58,238 nt of DNA, taken from contig CAYURI010000005.1 in the NCBI GenBank assembly GCA_964447275.1, positions 1-58,238 on the forward strand. The letters run 5' to 3'. The position numbers and the translations under genes are program-made. Positions 26,583 through 35,191 of this stretch are shown one piece after another. Each line of letters starts with the position of its first letter. Position 1 is the stretch's first letter. The notes under the pieces are model-generated. The model made no database searches. It was not told the DNA's origin and was given only the letters and a program-made list of their open reading frames with translations. Source of the DNA: DAOSVX01 sp964447275. GTDB lineage: Bacteria > Bacillota_I > Bacilli_A > RF39 > UBA660.

Positions 26583-26591
26583 TGTTATAAT
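26583..26591 (+). promoter_or_regulatory. Extended -10 promoter element before the Abi_2 gene
   Basis: TGTTATAAT matches TGnTATAAT; the gene starts 23 bases downstream. Confidence 0.5.
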
Positions 26592-26613
26592 TGCTATGAT
26601 AGGAGATGCATAA

Positions 26614-27558
26614 ATGATAAAGACATTTAAGACATTAGATGAACAAATAGCGATATTAAGAGATAAAGGATTAGTTATAGAAGATGAAGCGACTGCTAAA
26701 GATATTTTGCTTCGTGAAAATTATTTCTTTATTAGTGGCTATAGGCATTTGTTTTTATTAGATCCTTCAAAAAGAAACTTTATTCCCAATACTAATTTTA
26801 GAGAACTTTATGGCATGTTTAATTTTGACCGTCAAGTAAGAAATATTATTTTTAAAAATTTATTAATTATTGAGAATAATATTAAAAGTATTTTTGCTTA
26901 TCAGATTGCTAAAAAGTATGGTTATAAAGAAGAGGATTATTTAAATATTAAAAATTTTAATACTGATCCAGAAAAAGCTAACCAACTAGACGATCTAATT
27001 AAGAAAATGAAACGTCAAATAAGAGTTAATGGTACTCAGCATACAGCAACAAGCCACTATATAACAAATTATGGTTATATTCCGCCATGGGTTGTAGTTA
27101 AAGTTTTATCGTTTGGGATTGTTAGCGAGTTATTTACGGTTTTAAAAAAAGAAGATCAAAACGATATTGCTAGTATATATGGGATGTCTCCTGATGATTT
27201 ATTAGTTTATTTACCAATATTAGCTAACTATCGTAATTTATGCGCTCATGAAGATATTTTATATAACCATAAAACTCAACGTCAAATTAATGATACTAAG
27301 TTTCATGCTTTACTTAATATTCCTACTAGTGATGGTGAATATATTTATGGCAAAGATGACTTAATGGCTTTAATAATTATTATGAAATACTTACTAAGAG
27401 AAGATGATTTCACATTATTAATAAATGAACTTGATTATGAAATTAGTATATTAGAAGGCAAATTAAAAGTTATAAACATTGAAAAAGTTCTTAATAAAAT
27501 GGGCATACCTTTAAATTATCAAGAATTATCAAGGATGGAGAAGAGAAATGAAGAATAA
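26614..27558 (+). CDS. Abi_2-family (AbiD/AbiF-like) HEPN protein
   Basis: The 314-residue protein matches the Abi_2 superfamily of abortive-infection proteins. Visible features are the N-terminal KTFKTLDEQIAILRDKGL, the LRENYFFISGYRHLF block (family pattern Y..lsgY), FNFDRQVRNIIFKNLLIIEN, and the HEPN RNase-type motif NYRNLCAHED (Rx4H). In related systems HEPN domains cut RNA during phage infection. It overlaps htrA by 11 bases, so the two form a coupled operon. Chromosomal Abi_2 genes are common in Bacillota and most are untested. Confidence 0.82.
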   Translation: MIKTFKTLDEQIAILRDKGLVIEDEATAKDILLRENYFFISGYRHLFLLDPSKRNFIPNTNFRELYGMFNFDRQVRNIIFKNLLIIENNIKSIFAYQIAKKYGYKEEDYLNIKNFNTDPEKANQLDDLIKKMKRQIRVNGTQHTATSHYITNYGYIPPWVVVKVLSFGIVSELFTVLKKEDQNDIASIYGMSPDDLLVYLPILANYRNLCAHEDILYNHKTQRQINDTKFHALLNIPTSDGEYIYGKDDLMALIIIMKYLLREDDFTLLINELDYEISILEGKLKVINIEKVLNKMGIPLNYQELSRMEKRNEE

Positions 27559-28627
27559 TAAAAAAAGCATTATTATTTCTCTAATATCTTTGTTTGTTGG
27601 AGCTCTATTAATGTACGGAGTATTTTATTTCTTTCCAATTGCAAGAAGCCAAATAACTAATAAATTAGAAAAAGAAGTTACGGTTACCGATGAAGGCATT
27701 AGTGATGCAGTCGATAAGTTATATAATGCCGTAGTGGTAGTTGAATCATATGCTAATAACAAGCAAATAACTAGCGGTAGTGGCTTTGTTTATAAGGAAG
27801 TCGATAGCAAAGCTTATATTGTCACAAATACCCATGTTATTGATGAAGCAGATAAAGTATATGTAACTTTTACAAACGGAACAAGGAAGGAAGTAACGGT
27901 AGTTGGTAAAGACGAATATTCTGATATTGCTGTTTTATCAATTGATGAGGAATATATTTTAAAAGTAGCTACCTTAGGTAGTAGTGAGAAAATGAAATTG
28001 GGAGACACAGTATTTACAATTGGTGCGCCAATTGCTAGCGAATATTCTGGTACAGTAACAAGAGGGATATTATCTGGTAAAGACCGCATGGTAGAAGTAT
28101 CAATTAATTCAACTAATGACTTTGTTATGAAAGTTATTCAAACTGATGCGGCAATAAATAGTGGTAATAGTGGTGGACCAATTGCTAATTCTAATGGTGA
28201 AGTAATTGGTATTACTTCATTAAAACTAGTATCTACTGGAGTAGAGGGAATTGGTTTTGCTATTCCAATTGAAGACGTACTGGCATATGCGACAAAAATT
28301 GAAAATGGCGAAACAATTGTTAGACCATTTCTTGGTGTAGCAATGATTGATCTAACTGATTTATATAATTTATATTTAAATGAGATAGCTATTCCGGAAA
28401 ACATTAATGGAGTTGTTATCGCCGAAGTTAGTAAGTCTAGCCCAGCAGAAAAAGCTGGATTTCAAAAAGGTGATATAGTTTATAAAATAGGTGATGAAGA
28501 AGTAACATCAATTGCTGAAATGCGTTATGAGCTATATAAATATAAACCTGGAGATAACGTAAAAATATCTTATGTAAGAAATGAAAAATCAAATACTGTA
28601 AATGTTAAATTAGTAGCCAGTGAATAA
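27548..28627 (+). CDS. HtrA/DegP-like membrane-anchored serine protease
   Basis: The 359-residue protein has a membrane helix (about 9-30), a trypsin-like domain with catalytic His (NTHVIDE), Asp (YSDIAVLSI) and Ser (NSGNSGGPI), and a C-terminal PDZ domain (about 262-355, FLGVAMI and SPAEKAGFQKGDIV). HtrA proteases degrade misfolded exported proteins outside the membrane. ATG 27548 lies inside the Abi_2 gene. There is a single PDZ domain, as in Gram-positive HtrA. Confidence 0.93.
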   Translation: MKNNKKSIIISLISLFVGALLMYGVFYFFPIARSQITNKLEKEVTVTDEGISDAVDKLYNAVVVVESYANNKQITSGSGFVYKEVDSKAYIVTNTHVIDEADKVYVTFTNGTRKEVTVVGKDEYSDIAVLSIDEEYILKVATLGSSEKMKLGDTVFTIGAPIASEYSGTVTRGILSGKDRMVEVSINSTNDFVMKVIQTDAAINSGNSGGPIANSNGEVIGITSLKLVSTGVEGIGFAIPIEDVLAYATKIENGETIVRPFLGVAMIDLTDLYNLYLNEIAIPENINGVVIAEVSKSSPAEKAGFQKGDIVYKIGDEEVTSIAEMRYELYKYKPGDNVKISYVRNEKSNTVNVKLVASE

Positions 28628-28638
28628 CTGGCTTTTTT
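28615..28638 (+). terminator. Terminator overlapping the htrA stop
   Basis: AGCCAGT pairs with ACTGGCT across GAATA and runs into T; the stop codon is inside the hairpin. Confidence 0.82.
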
Positions 28639-28675
28639 CTTTTATTAGGGTATAATGAATAAGAAGGGAAATAGT

Positions 28676-29869
28676 ATGAAAAAAATTATTGTTATAATTG
28701 AAAAATTAGATCATCAAGGAAGAGGCATGGCTAGCATTGATGGAAAAGTTGTTTTTGTTCCTTTTACATTACCAGATGAAAAAGTTGAAATAGAAATAGT
28801 TAGAGAATATCCTAGATACATTGAAGCTAAAGTAATTAAAATTACAAAGCCAAGTCTAAACCGAGTAGAGCCAAAATGTGCTTATTATGAAACTTGTGGT
28901 GGATGTGATTTACAACATATGGAGTATAAGGATACCGTTAATTATAAGCAAGAAAAAATCATTAATATTATGTCAAAATATAGTGGAATAGCTATTACAC
29001 CAGAATTAGTAGTGGATGATAGTCCTTATAATTATCGTAATAAAATATCTTTAAAAATAATTAAAGGTAGATGTGGATTTTATGAAAATAAAAGCAATAA
29101 ACTTATTGAAATAAAAAGATGTGAAATAGTTGATGAAACGATAAATAACTTCCTAAAAGATTTAGATCTTCTTAGTATGAAAAATGGAATTATAACTATC
29201 AGAGTAAATACTAAAAAAGAATTATTACTTAGTATTACATCAACTGATAAGCTTAATATATCAGAACTCGTTGAAAAGCATCATATTGTAGGAATTGTTA
29301 AGAATCATGAAACTATTTATGGTGAAAATTATTTTATTGAAGAACTGGGCAAGTATAAATACAAAGTTAGTTATGATGCTTTCTTCCAAACAAACACTTT
29401 TGTTAATCAAAAACTAATTAAGCTATTAGAGGATAATGCACCAGAAAACTTAAATATTTTAGATTTATTCTGTGGAGTTGGATCTTTGGGTTTATCAATT
29501 GCCAATAAAGCAAAAAAGATCACTGGAATTGAAATTGTTTCTAGTGCGATTAAAAATGCTAAAGAAAATGCTTTATTAAATAATATTGAAAATGCCGAAT
29601 TTTTATGTGAGGACATTTTAAATATCGACCTAGAAAAATATAAAGATACTGATTTAATTATTGTTGATCCACCAAGAATGGGATTAAGTGAAAAGATTAT
29701 TAAACAAATTAATTCTAAATATTTAATATATATATCTTGTGATCCAATGACACTAGCTAGAGATTTAAAAGAGTTAAAAAGTAATTATGAGATTGAAAAT
29801 TTCTATATATTAGATATGTTTCCTTATACAAAACATGTCGAGTGCTTTGTAAAGTTGATTAAAAAATGA
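28676..29869 (+). CDS. 23S rRNA (uracil-5-)-methyltransferase, RlmCD/TrmA family
   Basis: The 397-residue enzyme has an N-terminal TRAM domain (about 1-55), a CAYYETCGGCD Fe-S cysteine motif, SAM motif LDLFCGVGSLGL, DPPRMGL and the catalytic cysteine in ISCDPMTLARDL. In Gram-positive bacteria one such enzyme (RlmCD) makes both m5U sites in 23S rRNA. ATG 28676 has GAAGGGAAATAGT before it; an ATG at 28655 is less likely. The exact target is by family inference. Confidence 0.88.
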   Translation: MKKIIVIIEKLDHQGRGMASIDGKVVFVPFTLPDEKVEIEIVREYPRYIEAKVIKITKPSLNRVEPKCAYYETCGGCDLQHMEYKDTVNYKQEKIINIMSKYSGIAITPELVVDDSPYNYRNKISLKIIKGRCGFYENKSNKLIEIKRCEIVDETINNFLKDLDLLSMKNGIITIRVNTKKELLLSITSTDKLNISELVEKHHIVGIVKNHETIYGENYFIEELGKYKYKVSYDAFFQTNTFVNQKLIKLLEDNAPENLNILDLFCGVGSLGLSIANKAKKITGIEIVSSAIKNAKENALLNNIENAEFLCEDILNIDLEKYKDTDLIIVDPPRMGLSEKIIKQINSKYLIYISCDPMTLARDLKELKSNYEIENFYILDMFPYTKHVECFVKLIKK

Positions 29870-29871
29870 TG

Positions 29872-29905
29872 TATTTTTATTAATTTGTAATGCATAATAA
29901 AAATA
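29872..29905. repeat. AT-only inverted repeat
   Basis: TATTTTTATTA (29872-29882) is the perfect reverse complement of TAATAAAAATA (29895-29905). It follows rlmCD and touches the TATAAT of the next gene, so it could be a weak terminator or an operator. Confidence 0.45.
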
Positions 29906-29929
29906 TAATTATGATAAGGAGGTTGTTAT

Positions 29930-30241
29930 ATGAAAAAAGTTGGCTTGATTAGTGGTGGGATTCTTCTCGTTTTGTTAATAGCTTTTGGTGCATATTACTT
30001 CATTTATCTTAATAAACGTGATGAAAAAGTTTTAGACAATTATGAAAAACAGATAAGTTCTATTGAAACAAGCATCATGAAAGATGAAACCGTTGACCAA
30101 GACGTTTCTGAAGAAATTAGCACTAATATAACTGAAGATGATGAGTCTTTGGATGAATTAGATGCTAGTATAAGTTCTATTTTAAATAGTTTAGAAGATA
30201 TTGAAACGGCTGAAGCCTCATTAGGCGAGTCAGTAGATTAA
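29930..30241 (+). CDS. Small membrane-anchored acidic protein, unknown
   Basis: I do not recognise this 103-residue protein. It has one N-terminal membrane helix (about 5-27) and an acidic outward part rich in D, E, S and T with helical heptad spacing (ISSIETSIM, LDASISSILNSLEDI). AAGGAGG precedes ATG. It lies 10 bases before the next gene, also a predicted surface protein, so they probably work in the same place. Confidence 0.7.
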   Translation: MKKVGLISGGILLVLLIAFGAYYFIYLNKRDEKVLDNYEKQISSIETSIMKDETVDQDVSEEISTNITEDDESLDELDASISSILNSLEDIETAEASLGESVD

Positions 30242-30251
30242 AGGAGAAAAA

Positions 30252-30749
30252 ATGAAAAATAAAATTTTAGGAATACTTTTAGGTATTTCACTTATTGCCG
30301 CAATTGCTATTCCTACAGTGTATGCAGTTAGTACTAATTCTAACTCAACAAATAATAATGAGAATGGTAATTCTGATAAAGCAGCTACAAAGGCTGAAGA
30401 AAGAGCTTTGGCTGCTGAAAAACGAGTTTTAATAAAAACGCAAAAAGAAGAGCTTGCAGAGTTAAGAGAAGAATTAAAAGCTAAAATAGCTTTAAAAAGA
30501 ACTGAATTAAATGAATACCGTGAGCAAGAAGAATTAACTGAAGAAGACAGAGAAGATATCGAAGAAACTACCGAAACAATGGGAAAGCTACAAATTAAAT
30601 TAGGCCATGTTTATGGTAATGCTGTTAAAGCCATGAAGAGTTATAAAGGTGATGCTTCAGAGAATAAATTAACAGGATTAGATTTAGTTATTGCTTCTCA
30701 ACAAGAAAGAATAAAACTTCTAGAAGAAGCAATTGAATTATTAAGTTAA
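30252..30749 (+). CDS. Secreted coiled-coil protein, unknown
   Basis: This 165-residue protein has a clear signal peptide (residues 1-25, cleavage after TVYA), an Asn/Ser-rich linker, then a long charged coiled coil (about 50-110, with KEELAELREELKAKI) and a second helix near the C-terminus. I do not recognise a family. It follows a small membrane protein and is closed by a terminator. Confidence 0.7.
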   Translation: MKNKILGILLGISLIAAIAIPTVYAVSTNSNSTNNNENGNSDKAATKAEERALAAEKRVLIKTQKEELAELREELKAKIALKRTELNEYREQEELTEEDREDIEETTETMGKLQIKLGHVYGNAVKAMKSYKGDASENKLTGLDLVIASQQERIKLLEEAIELLS

Positions 30750-30773
30750 AAAAATCAAGCAATTGATTTTTTT
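30748..30773 (+). terminator. Terminator after the coiled-coil protein gene
   Basis: AAAATCAA pairs with TTGATTTT and is followed by T residues. Confidence 0.8.
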
Positions 30774-30816
30774 CTTTGCTTTTTATGTTATACTAAAAAT
30801 ATAGTAAGGTGATAGT

Positions 30817-31293
30817 ATGACAAAGAAGAAAGTTATGTTTATATCTAGTGCTGGTGGTCATTTTAATGAGCTAAGTCAGTTAAAAAAAATCTTTTACAAA
30901 TATGATTATTTTCTTGTGACAGAAAAATCTGGTAATAGCGATACATTAAAAAAAGAACATAATAATAAAATAGGCTTTTTATTATTTGGGACAAGATTTA
31001 AACCATTATCATATTTATTTATATTGTTTGCTAATTGTTTTATAAGCCTTTATTGGTACATTAAAGTAAAGCCCAAGTATATAGTCACAACTGGCGCTCA
31101 TACTGCAGGACCGATGTGTTGTATAGGCAAGATATTTGGTTCTAAGATTATCTTTATTGAATCATTTGCTAACATAAATACTAAATCAGTTACCGGTAAA
31201 ATCATTTATCTATTTGCGGATTTATTTATTGTGCAATGGGAAGATATGTTAAAAATTTATCCTAAAGCCACTTATGGGGGAGGGATATTCTAA
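30817..31293 (+). CDS. Alg14-like glycosyltransferase membrane subunit
   Basis: The 158-residue protein has the Alg14 signature MFISSAGGHFNELSQL at its N-terminus, a hydrophobic segment (about 66-85) and the VTTGAHTAG motif. Alg14-like proteins (for example Cps14F-type) recruit an Alg13-like subunit to the membrane to add a sugar to a lipid-linked acceptor. Its stop overlaps the start of the Alg13-like gene by one base. Confidence 0.86.
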   Translation: MTKKKVMFISSAGGHFNELSQLKKIFYKYDYFLVTEKSGNSDTLKKEHNNKIGFLLFGTRFKPLSYLFILFANCFISLYWYIKVKPKYIVTTGAHTAGPMCCIGKIFGSKIIFIESFANINTKSVTGKIIYLFADLFIVQWEDMLKIYPKATYGGGIF

Positions 31294-31772
31294 TGATCTT
31301 TGTAACACTAGGTACTCAAGATAAGCCTTTTCCAAGACTTATCGATGAAATAGACTTACTAATTAAAAAAAGAATTATTAACGAAGAAGTGATAGCTCAA
31401 ATTGGCCCAACGAAATATGATGGAGAACTTATTAATGCTCTTAAAATGTGTGATTATAAGGCCTTTAAAAATTATGTTGATAGAGCGAATTTAATAATAA
31501 CTCATGGTGGCGTAGGCAGTATTATTGATGCTATTTCGCGTGGTAAAAAAGTTATAGCAATACCAAGACTTAAGAAGTATAAAGAAAGCGCTAATGATCA
31601 CCAAGAACAAATTATTAAAAAATTAAATGATGAAAAATATATTATTGGTATATACAATATAAAAGATTTGGGCGAAGCAATAAAATATAGTAAAGAGTTT
31701 AAACCTAAAAAATATATTAAAGATAATCGTAAAATGTTAAAAATAATTGAAGACTATATAGATAATAATTAG
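31293..31772 (+). CDS. Alg13-like glycosyltransferase catalytic subunit
   Basis: The 159-residue protein starts MIFVTLGTQDKPFPRLI and contains ITHGGVGSIIDAI and KKVIAIPRLKKYKESANDHQ, the nucleotide-sugar binding motifs of the GT28 C-terminal half. With the preceding Alg14-like subunit it should form a UDP-sugar transferase. The coupling TAATG between the two genes supports a 1:1 complex. Confidence 0.88.
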   Translation: MIFVTLGTQDKPFPRLIDEIDLLIKKRIINEEVIAQIGPTKYDGELINALKMCDYKAFKNYVDRANLIITHGGVGSIIDAISRGKKVIAIPRLKKYKESANDHQEQIIKKLNDEKYIIGIYNIKDLGEAIKYSKEFKPKKYIKDNRKMLKIIEDYIDNN

Positions 31773-31780
31773 AGGCTAAA

Positions 31781-33010
31781 ATGAAAAGATTAAATACACT
31801 TATTGAAAATAACTTCTTACTAATAATAACAATATATTTTTTAGTTCAACCATTTTTAGATGTAATGACTTTTATTAATATAAATATTCCTATAACAGTT
31901 GGGATGACTTCCCGTTTTCTATTCATGGCTTTTGCTATTTATTATATTTTGTTTATTAATAAAAATAAAAAAAGAGTGTGGATTTATCTAGGATCATTAT
32001 TTATATATGGCTTGTTATTTTTAATTCCATATTTTAATAATGGCATGTTATTTTTAGAATTAAAGTCACTTTTAAAAGTTTATTATTTTATAATTATCTT
32101 AATTTTATTTTATACTAATAAAGATAAAATAAAAGATTTTGATTATAAGTATTTAAACTATATTTTTATTATATATATTTTGTTTATCTTAATTCCTAAT
32201 CTTATTGGCAATTTCGGTAGTTATGACATTGCTAAGATTGGTGAAAAAGGTTTGTTTAATTCAGCTAATGAAATAGGTGCTATCCTTTCTTTCTTGTTCC
32301 CGGTTTATGTTTATAAAATGTTTGATGATAAACATAAAATAAAATATATCCCAATAATTATTTTGTATATTTGCACAATATTTATTATTGGCACTAAAGT
32401 TCCTGTAATGGCTTTTATTATCACAGCATTATTCTTTGGGATTAAATATTTTATGGAGACTATTAAAAAGAAGCAAATAAAGCAAACGATTATATTAGTT
32501 TCTTCGGTTACTATATTAACTATATTTTCGATTATCATAATACCTAAAACCCCATTTTATAGTAATATAAAAACTCATATGAATTATTTTGAAATTAATA
32601 GTGTTAAAGAAATATTTACTAAATATGAAAATCTCGATAATATTATATTTAGTGAAAGACTATCTTTAACTGAAGATAACATGGCTTATTATAAAAGTCA
32701 AAGTACTTATAAAAAGCTTTTAGGTTCAGGTTATTATGAAATAAAAGATGCACAAATTATTGAAAGAAAAACTGCTGAAATAGATTATGTAGACATCTTT
32801 GTTTCTTTTGGTATCATTGGGACATTATTGTTTTTTATACCAGTTATATATGTATTAACAAACTTTATAATAGAATTTAAAAAGTTAGATAAAAAACAAA
32901 CTTTATATTTAGTTTTATATTTTTTAATTTTTAGTATTGCTTTATTTTCTGGTCATATATTTGTGGCGCCAGCCGTAAGCATTTATTTAGCAATGTTTTT
33001 AACTTCTTAA
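31781..33010 (+). CDS. O-antigen ligase/polymerase-like membrane protein
   Basis: The 409-residue protein has about ten hydrophobic helices and a large loop before the last helices, the layout of Wzy polymerases and WaaL ligases. The NSANEIGAILSFLFPVYVY segment is typical of Gram-positive O-antigen ligase-like proteins. With the two upstream genes it forms a three-gene glycan locus. Initiating transferase, flippase and further transferases are not nearby, so they must be elsewhere or the glycan is simple. Confidence 0.75.
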   Translation: MKRLNTLIENNFLLIITIYFLVQPFLDVMTFININIPITVGMTSRFLFMAFAIYYILFINKNKKRVWIYLGSLFIYGLLFLIPYFNNGMLFLELKSLLKVYYFIIILILFYTNKDKIKDFDYKYLNYIFIIYILFILIPNLIGNFGSYDIAKIGEKGLFNSANEIGAILSFLFPVYVYKMFDDKHKIKYIPIIILYICTIFIIGTKVPVMAFIITALFFGIKYFMETIKKKQIKQTIILVSSVTILTIFSIIIIPKTPFYSNIKTHMNYFEINSVKEIFTKYENLDNIIFSERLSLTEDNMAYYKSQSTYKKLLGSGYYEIKDAQIIERKTAEIDYVDIFVSFGIIGTLLFFIPVIYVLTNFIIEFKKLDKKQTLYLVLYFLIFSIALFSGHIFVAPAVSIYLAMFLTS

Positions 33011-33017
33011 TAAAGTA

Positions 33018-33046
33018 TTGAAAAAGCCTGTTTTTAATGTTAAAAT
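33018..33046 (+). promoter_or_regulatory. Promoter of tRNA-Trp
   Basis: TTGAAA (33018-33023), a 17-base spacer and TAAAAT (33041-33046), 12 bases before the tRNA. An inverted repeat AGCCT/AGGCT spans the promoter. Confidence 0.72.
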
Positions 33047-33058
33047 AGGCTAGTATTT

Positions 33059-33132
33059 AGAGGCGTGGTATAATGGTAGCATAGGAGTCTCCAAAACTTT
33101 TGATGGGAGTTCGATTCTCTCCGCCTCTGCCA
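33059..33132 (+). tRNA. tRNA-Trp (anticodon CCA)
   Basis: The acceptor AGAGGCG pairs with CGCCTCT, followed by discriminator G and an encoded CCA. The anticodon stem is GGAGT/ACTTT with loop CTCCAAA, giving anticodon CCA. The T arm is GGGAG-TTCGATT-CTCTC. A CCA anticodon with TGA used as stop agrees with the standard code. Confidence 0.95.
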
Positions 33133-33141
33133 TATGATGAT

Positions 33142-33171
33142 AAAACTTGGTATATTTATATCAAGTTTTTT
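33142..33171 (+). terminator. Terminator after tRNA-Trp
   Basis: AAAACTTG pairs with CAAGTTTT across an AT-rich stem-loop and runs into T. Confidence 0.78.
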
Positions 33172-33197
33172 GATACAATATTTTTGGAAGTGATTAT

Positions 33198-33311
33198 GTG
33201 AATCTTTATATGAAGTATATATATCCTAAAATAGTTAATAGAATATTAAATCATCAAGAGCTAAAAGACTATAGGTCTAAAAAGCTTAGCGTTATTAAAA
33301 AAGGAGAATAA
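33198..33311 (+). CDS. Possible 37-residue small protein
   Basis: GTG 33198 follows GGAAG and opens a 37-codon frame (VNLYMKYIYPKIVNRILN and on) that ends in TAA. The ribosome site of the next gene overlaps its last codons, so coupling is possible. I recognise no family; it may be a remnant of a longer gene. Confidence 0.35.
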   Translation: MNLYMKYIYPKIVNRILNHQELKDYRSKKLSVIKKGE

Positions 33312-33316
33312 ATTAT

Positions 33317-34060
33317 ATGGTAAATAAAGACTTAACTGGAAAAATTGTTGATTCAATTTTAAAGAAGGACTTCGGAGCTTATTTTAATTCTCCTCACACA
33401 GATGTAATAACTAACGAAGTAAGAACAAGACTAGAGGAATTATCAACTGAAGATCAAAAACTTGCTAAAAGAAATATGGAAGAATATCTAATTGAGATAT
33501 GTCAAACTGAAAATGATAATGCCTTTTTAATTAAGGAAAACTTAATTTATTATTTAGAAAGAAGCAAAGATGTTAATTATCCTTTGTTAAAAGATTTGTA
33601 TTTTAGACAAAGCAACCCATATTTAAAATTAAATTTATTTTTTGGTTTATTACCAAGTTTTGATGAAGAAGTGGAATCTGATTTTATAAATAATATAAAT
33701 CCCGGTAATGAATATGATATTTTAATACGATCATGGACCATGGCATTTTTTGCTAATGCTGCTAATCCTTATGAATATATAGATAATGGAGTTGATGATC
33801 CATCTGAGGCAATTAGAGCTAGATTAAATAGATTTGTTATTTTATTAGATAAAGATAATAAAAAATATTTGAAAGCTTTGGCATATTTGCTTATTGATTT
33901 AATCGTGGTTTGGTTATTCATAAATAGCAGAGGGCATCAAATATTAAATGATGATGATTATGAGGTCGTAAAAAAGATTCCAGAGCATTATGAAAAATTT
34001 TCTAAACATAAGAATGAGGAAATAATAAAAATAAAAAACAAAATTATTAATATAAGATAG
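33317..34060 (+). CDS. Unknown helical protein (247 residues)
   Basis: I do not recognise this protein. It looks almost wholly alpha-helical, with repeated hydrophobic helices that resemble HEAT-type packing (YPLLKDLYFRQSNPYLKLNL) and one strongly hydrophobic stretch at about 193-211 (LIDLIVVWLFI). The C-terminus is lysine-rich. AAGGAG lies upstream of ATG. It starts the group of short unknown genes after tRNA-Trp. Confidence 0.68.
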   Translation: MVNKDLTGKIVDSILKKDFGAYFNSPHTDVITNEVRTRLEELSTEDQKLAKRNMEEYLIEICQTENDNAFLIKENLIYYLERSKDVNYPLLKDLYFRQSNPYLKLNLFFGLLPSFDEEVESDFINNINPGNEYDILIRSWTMAFFANAANPYEYIDNGVDDPSEAIRARLNRFVILLDKDNKKYLKALAYLLIDLIVVWLFINSRGHQILNDDDYEVVKKIPEHYEKFSKHKNEEIIKIKNKIINIR

Positions 34061-34094
34061 GTTTTTTAATAAAATTTAGGAGGTGATTAATAAT

Positions 34095-34391
34095 ATGGCA
34101 AAATTAACATGGAAGAAAGAGATTAATGGATATGAAGTTGATTTAAGTTTTATATGTCATTATAAGAAAGGATTTATAATTGAATTTGACAGCCATGATA
34201 TGACAGATAATATTGATAATGTTTTTGAAGAAATGAGAAAAAATGATTATCAAAAGTTAACTAAAATGGGCTTTTTAGAATTATCAGCATATTTGTTTAA
34301 CAAAATTCCCAACTTATATTCTGTTGAATTTATAGACAATAAGAGTAGCTCGGAGTATTTTATTGAGGATATAAAAGAAGGGACTATATGA
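34095..34391 (+). CDS. Unknown small protein (98 residues)
   Basis: An AGGAGGTGA at 34079-34087 points to ATG 34095; a GTG at 34083 falls in that site. The product has alternating strands and acidic segments (FIIEFDSHDMTDNIDNVFEEM) and no signal or membrane helix. I recognise no family. It overlaps the following isomerase gene by 4 bases (ATGA), implying coupled translation. Confidence 0.65.
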   Translation: MAKLTWKKEINGYEVDLSFICHYKKGFIIEFDSHDMTDNIDNVFEEMRKNDYQKLTKMGFLELSAYLFNKIPNLYSVEFIDNKSSSEYFIEDIKEGTI

Positions 34392-35182
34392 GAGATATAG
34401 CAGTAGCAGTAAGTATTTATAATGAAAATATAACACCAATAGAAACAATTGATGTGATAAAAGAGGCGGGATTCAAAAATGTTTTTATTTATTGGTTTGG
34501 AGAAAACCTTGAATGTAGTAAAGAAGAGCAATTAAGATATATAAAAGAACAAGGATTAAATATCATATTTGCTCATCTGGGATATGAGGATATAAATTCT
34601 ATTTGGGAAAATGACAAGGCTGGCGATTTACTAGTTGCAAAATATTTAAGAGACTTAGATGATTGTAAAAAGAATAACATTTCAATGGTGGTTATGCATT
34701 TATCAACTCCACCAAGGGGAGAACCATACAACGAAATAGGCCAAGAAAGAATTAGAAAAATAGTTGATTATGCCCAGGGTTTAGGCATTAAAGTGGCTTT
34801 TGAAAATACCAAAATTGGTGGCTATCTGGAGCCCTTGCTAGCAAATATAAAAAATAATAATGCTGGATTGTGTTATGATTCTGGTCATAATCATGTGGCA
34901 ACTAACGATAAAATTGATTTATCGACATTTAAAAATCGTGTTATAGCTGTCCATTTGCATGACAATGATACATCGTGGGATCAACATCTGCTTCCTTTTG
35001 ATGGTAATGTTGATTGGGAAAACAATATAAGCCAATTAATTAATAATGGCTATAATGGCCCAATAACACTCGAAATAGTATATGCTAATCAATACGCCGA
35101 TATTGATCCTGTTGAATATTATAAAAGAGCTTATCAAGCAGCGATGAAAATAGCTACATTGTTTGAATACAGTAAAGAATAA
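34388..35182 (+). CDS. Sugar phosphate isomerase/epimerase-like TIM barrel protein
   Basis: The 264-residue protein fits the xylose-isomerase-like TIM barrel family. Candidate metal ligands appear in order: glutamate in VAFENT, aspartate and histidine in CYDSGHNHV, histidine in VHLHDND, and glutamate in ITLEIVY. Members isomerise sugars, inositols or hydroxypyruvate, and some are AP endonuclease IV relatives. The substrate cannot be told from sequence. Coupling to the small upstream gene is unusual. Confidence 0.82.
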   Translation: MRDIAVAVSIYNENITPIETIDVIKEAGFKNVFIYWFGENLECSKEEQLRYIKEQGLNIIFAHLGYEDINSIWENDKAGDLLVAKYLRDLDDCKKNNISMVVMHLSTPPRGEPYNEIGQERIRKIVDYAQGLGIKVAFENTKIGGYLEPLLANIKNNNAGLCYDSGHNHVATNDKIDLSTFKNRVIAVHLHDNDTSWDQHLLPFDGNVDWENNISQLINNGYNGPITLEIVYANQYADIDPVEYYKRAYQAAMKIATLFEYSKE

Positions 35183-35191
35183 GGAGATTTC

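Noticed and set aside
33025..33052. Hairpin before tRNA-Trp as an attenuator or leader structure
   Set aside because: It spans the -35/-10 spacer and is mostly not transcribed. It could terminate minus-strand transcripts, but no gene there needs it.
33059..33132. tRNA-Trp as an integration site for a mobile element
   Set aside because: I found no second copy of the tRNA 3' end downstream and no integrase gene, so an attachment site is unsupported.
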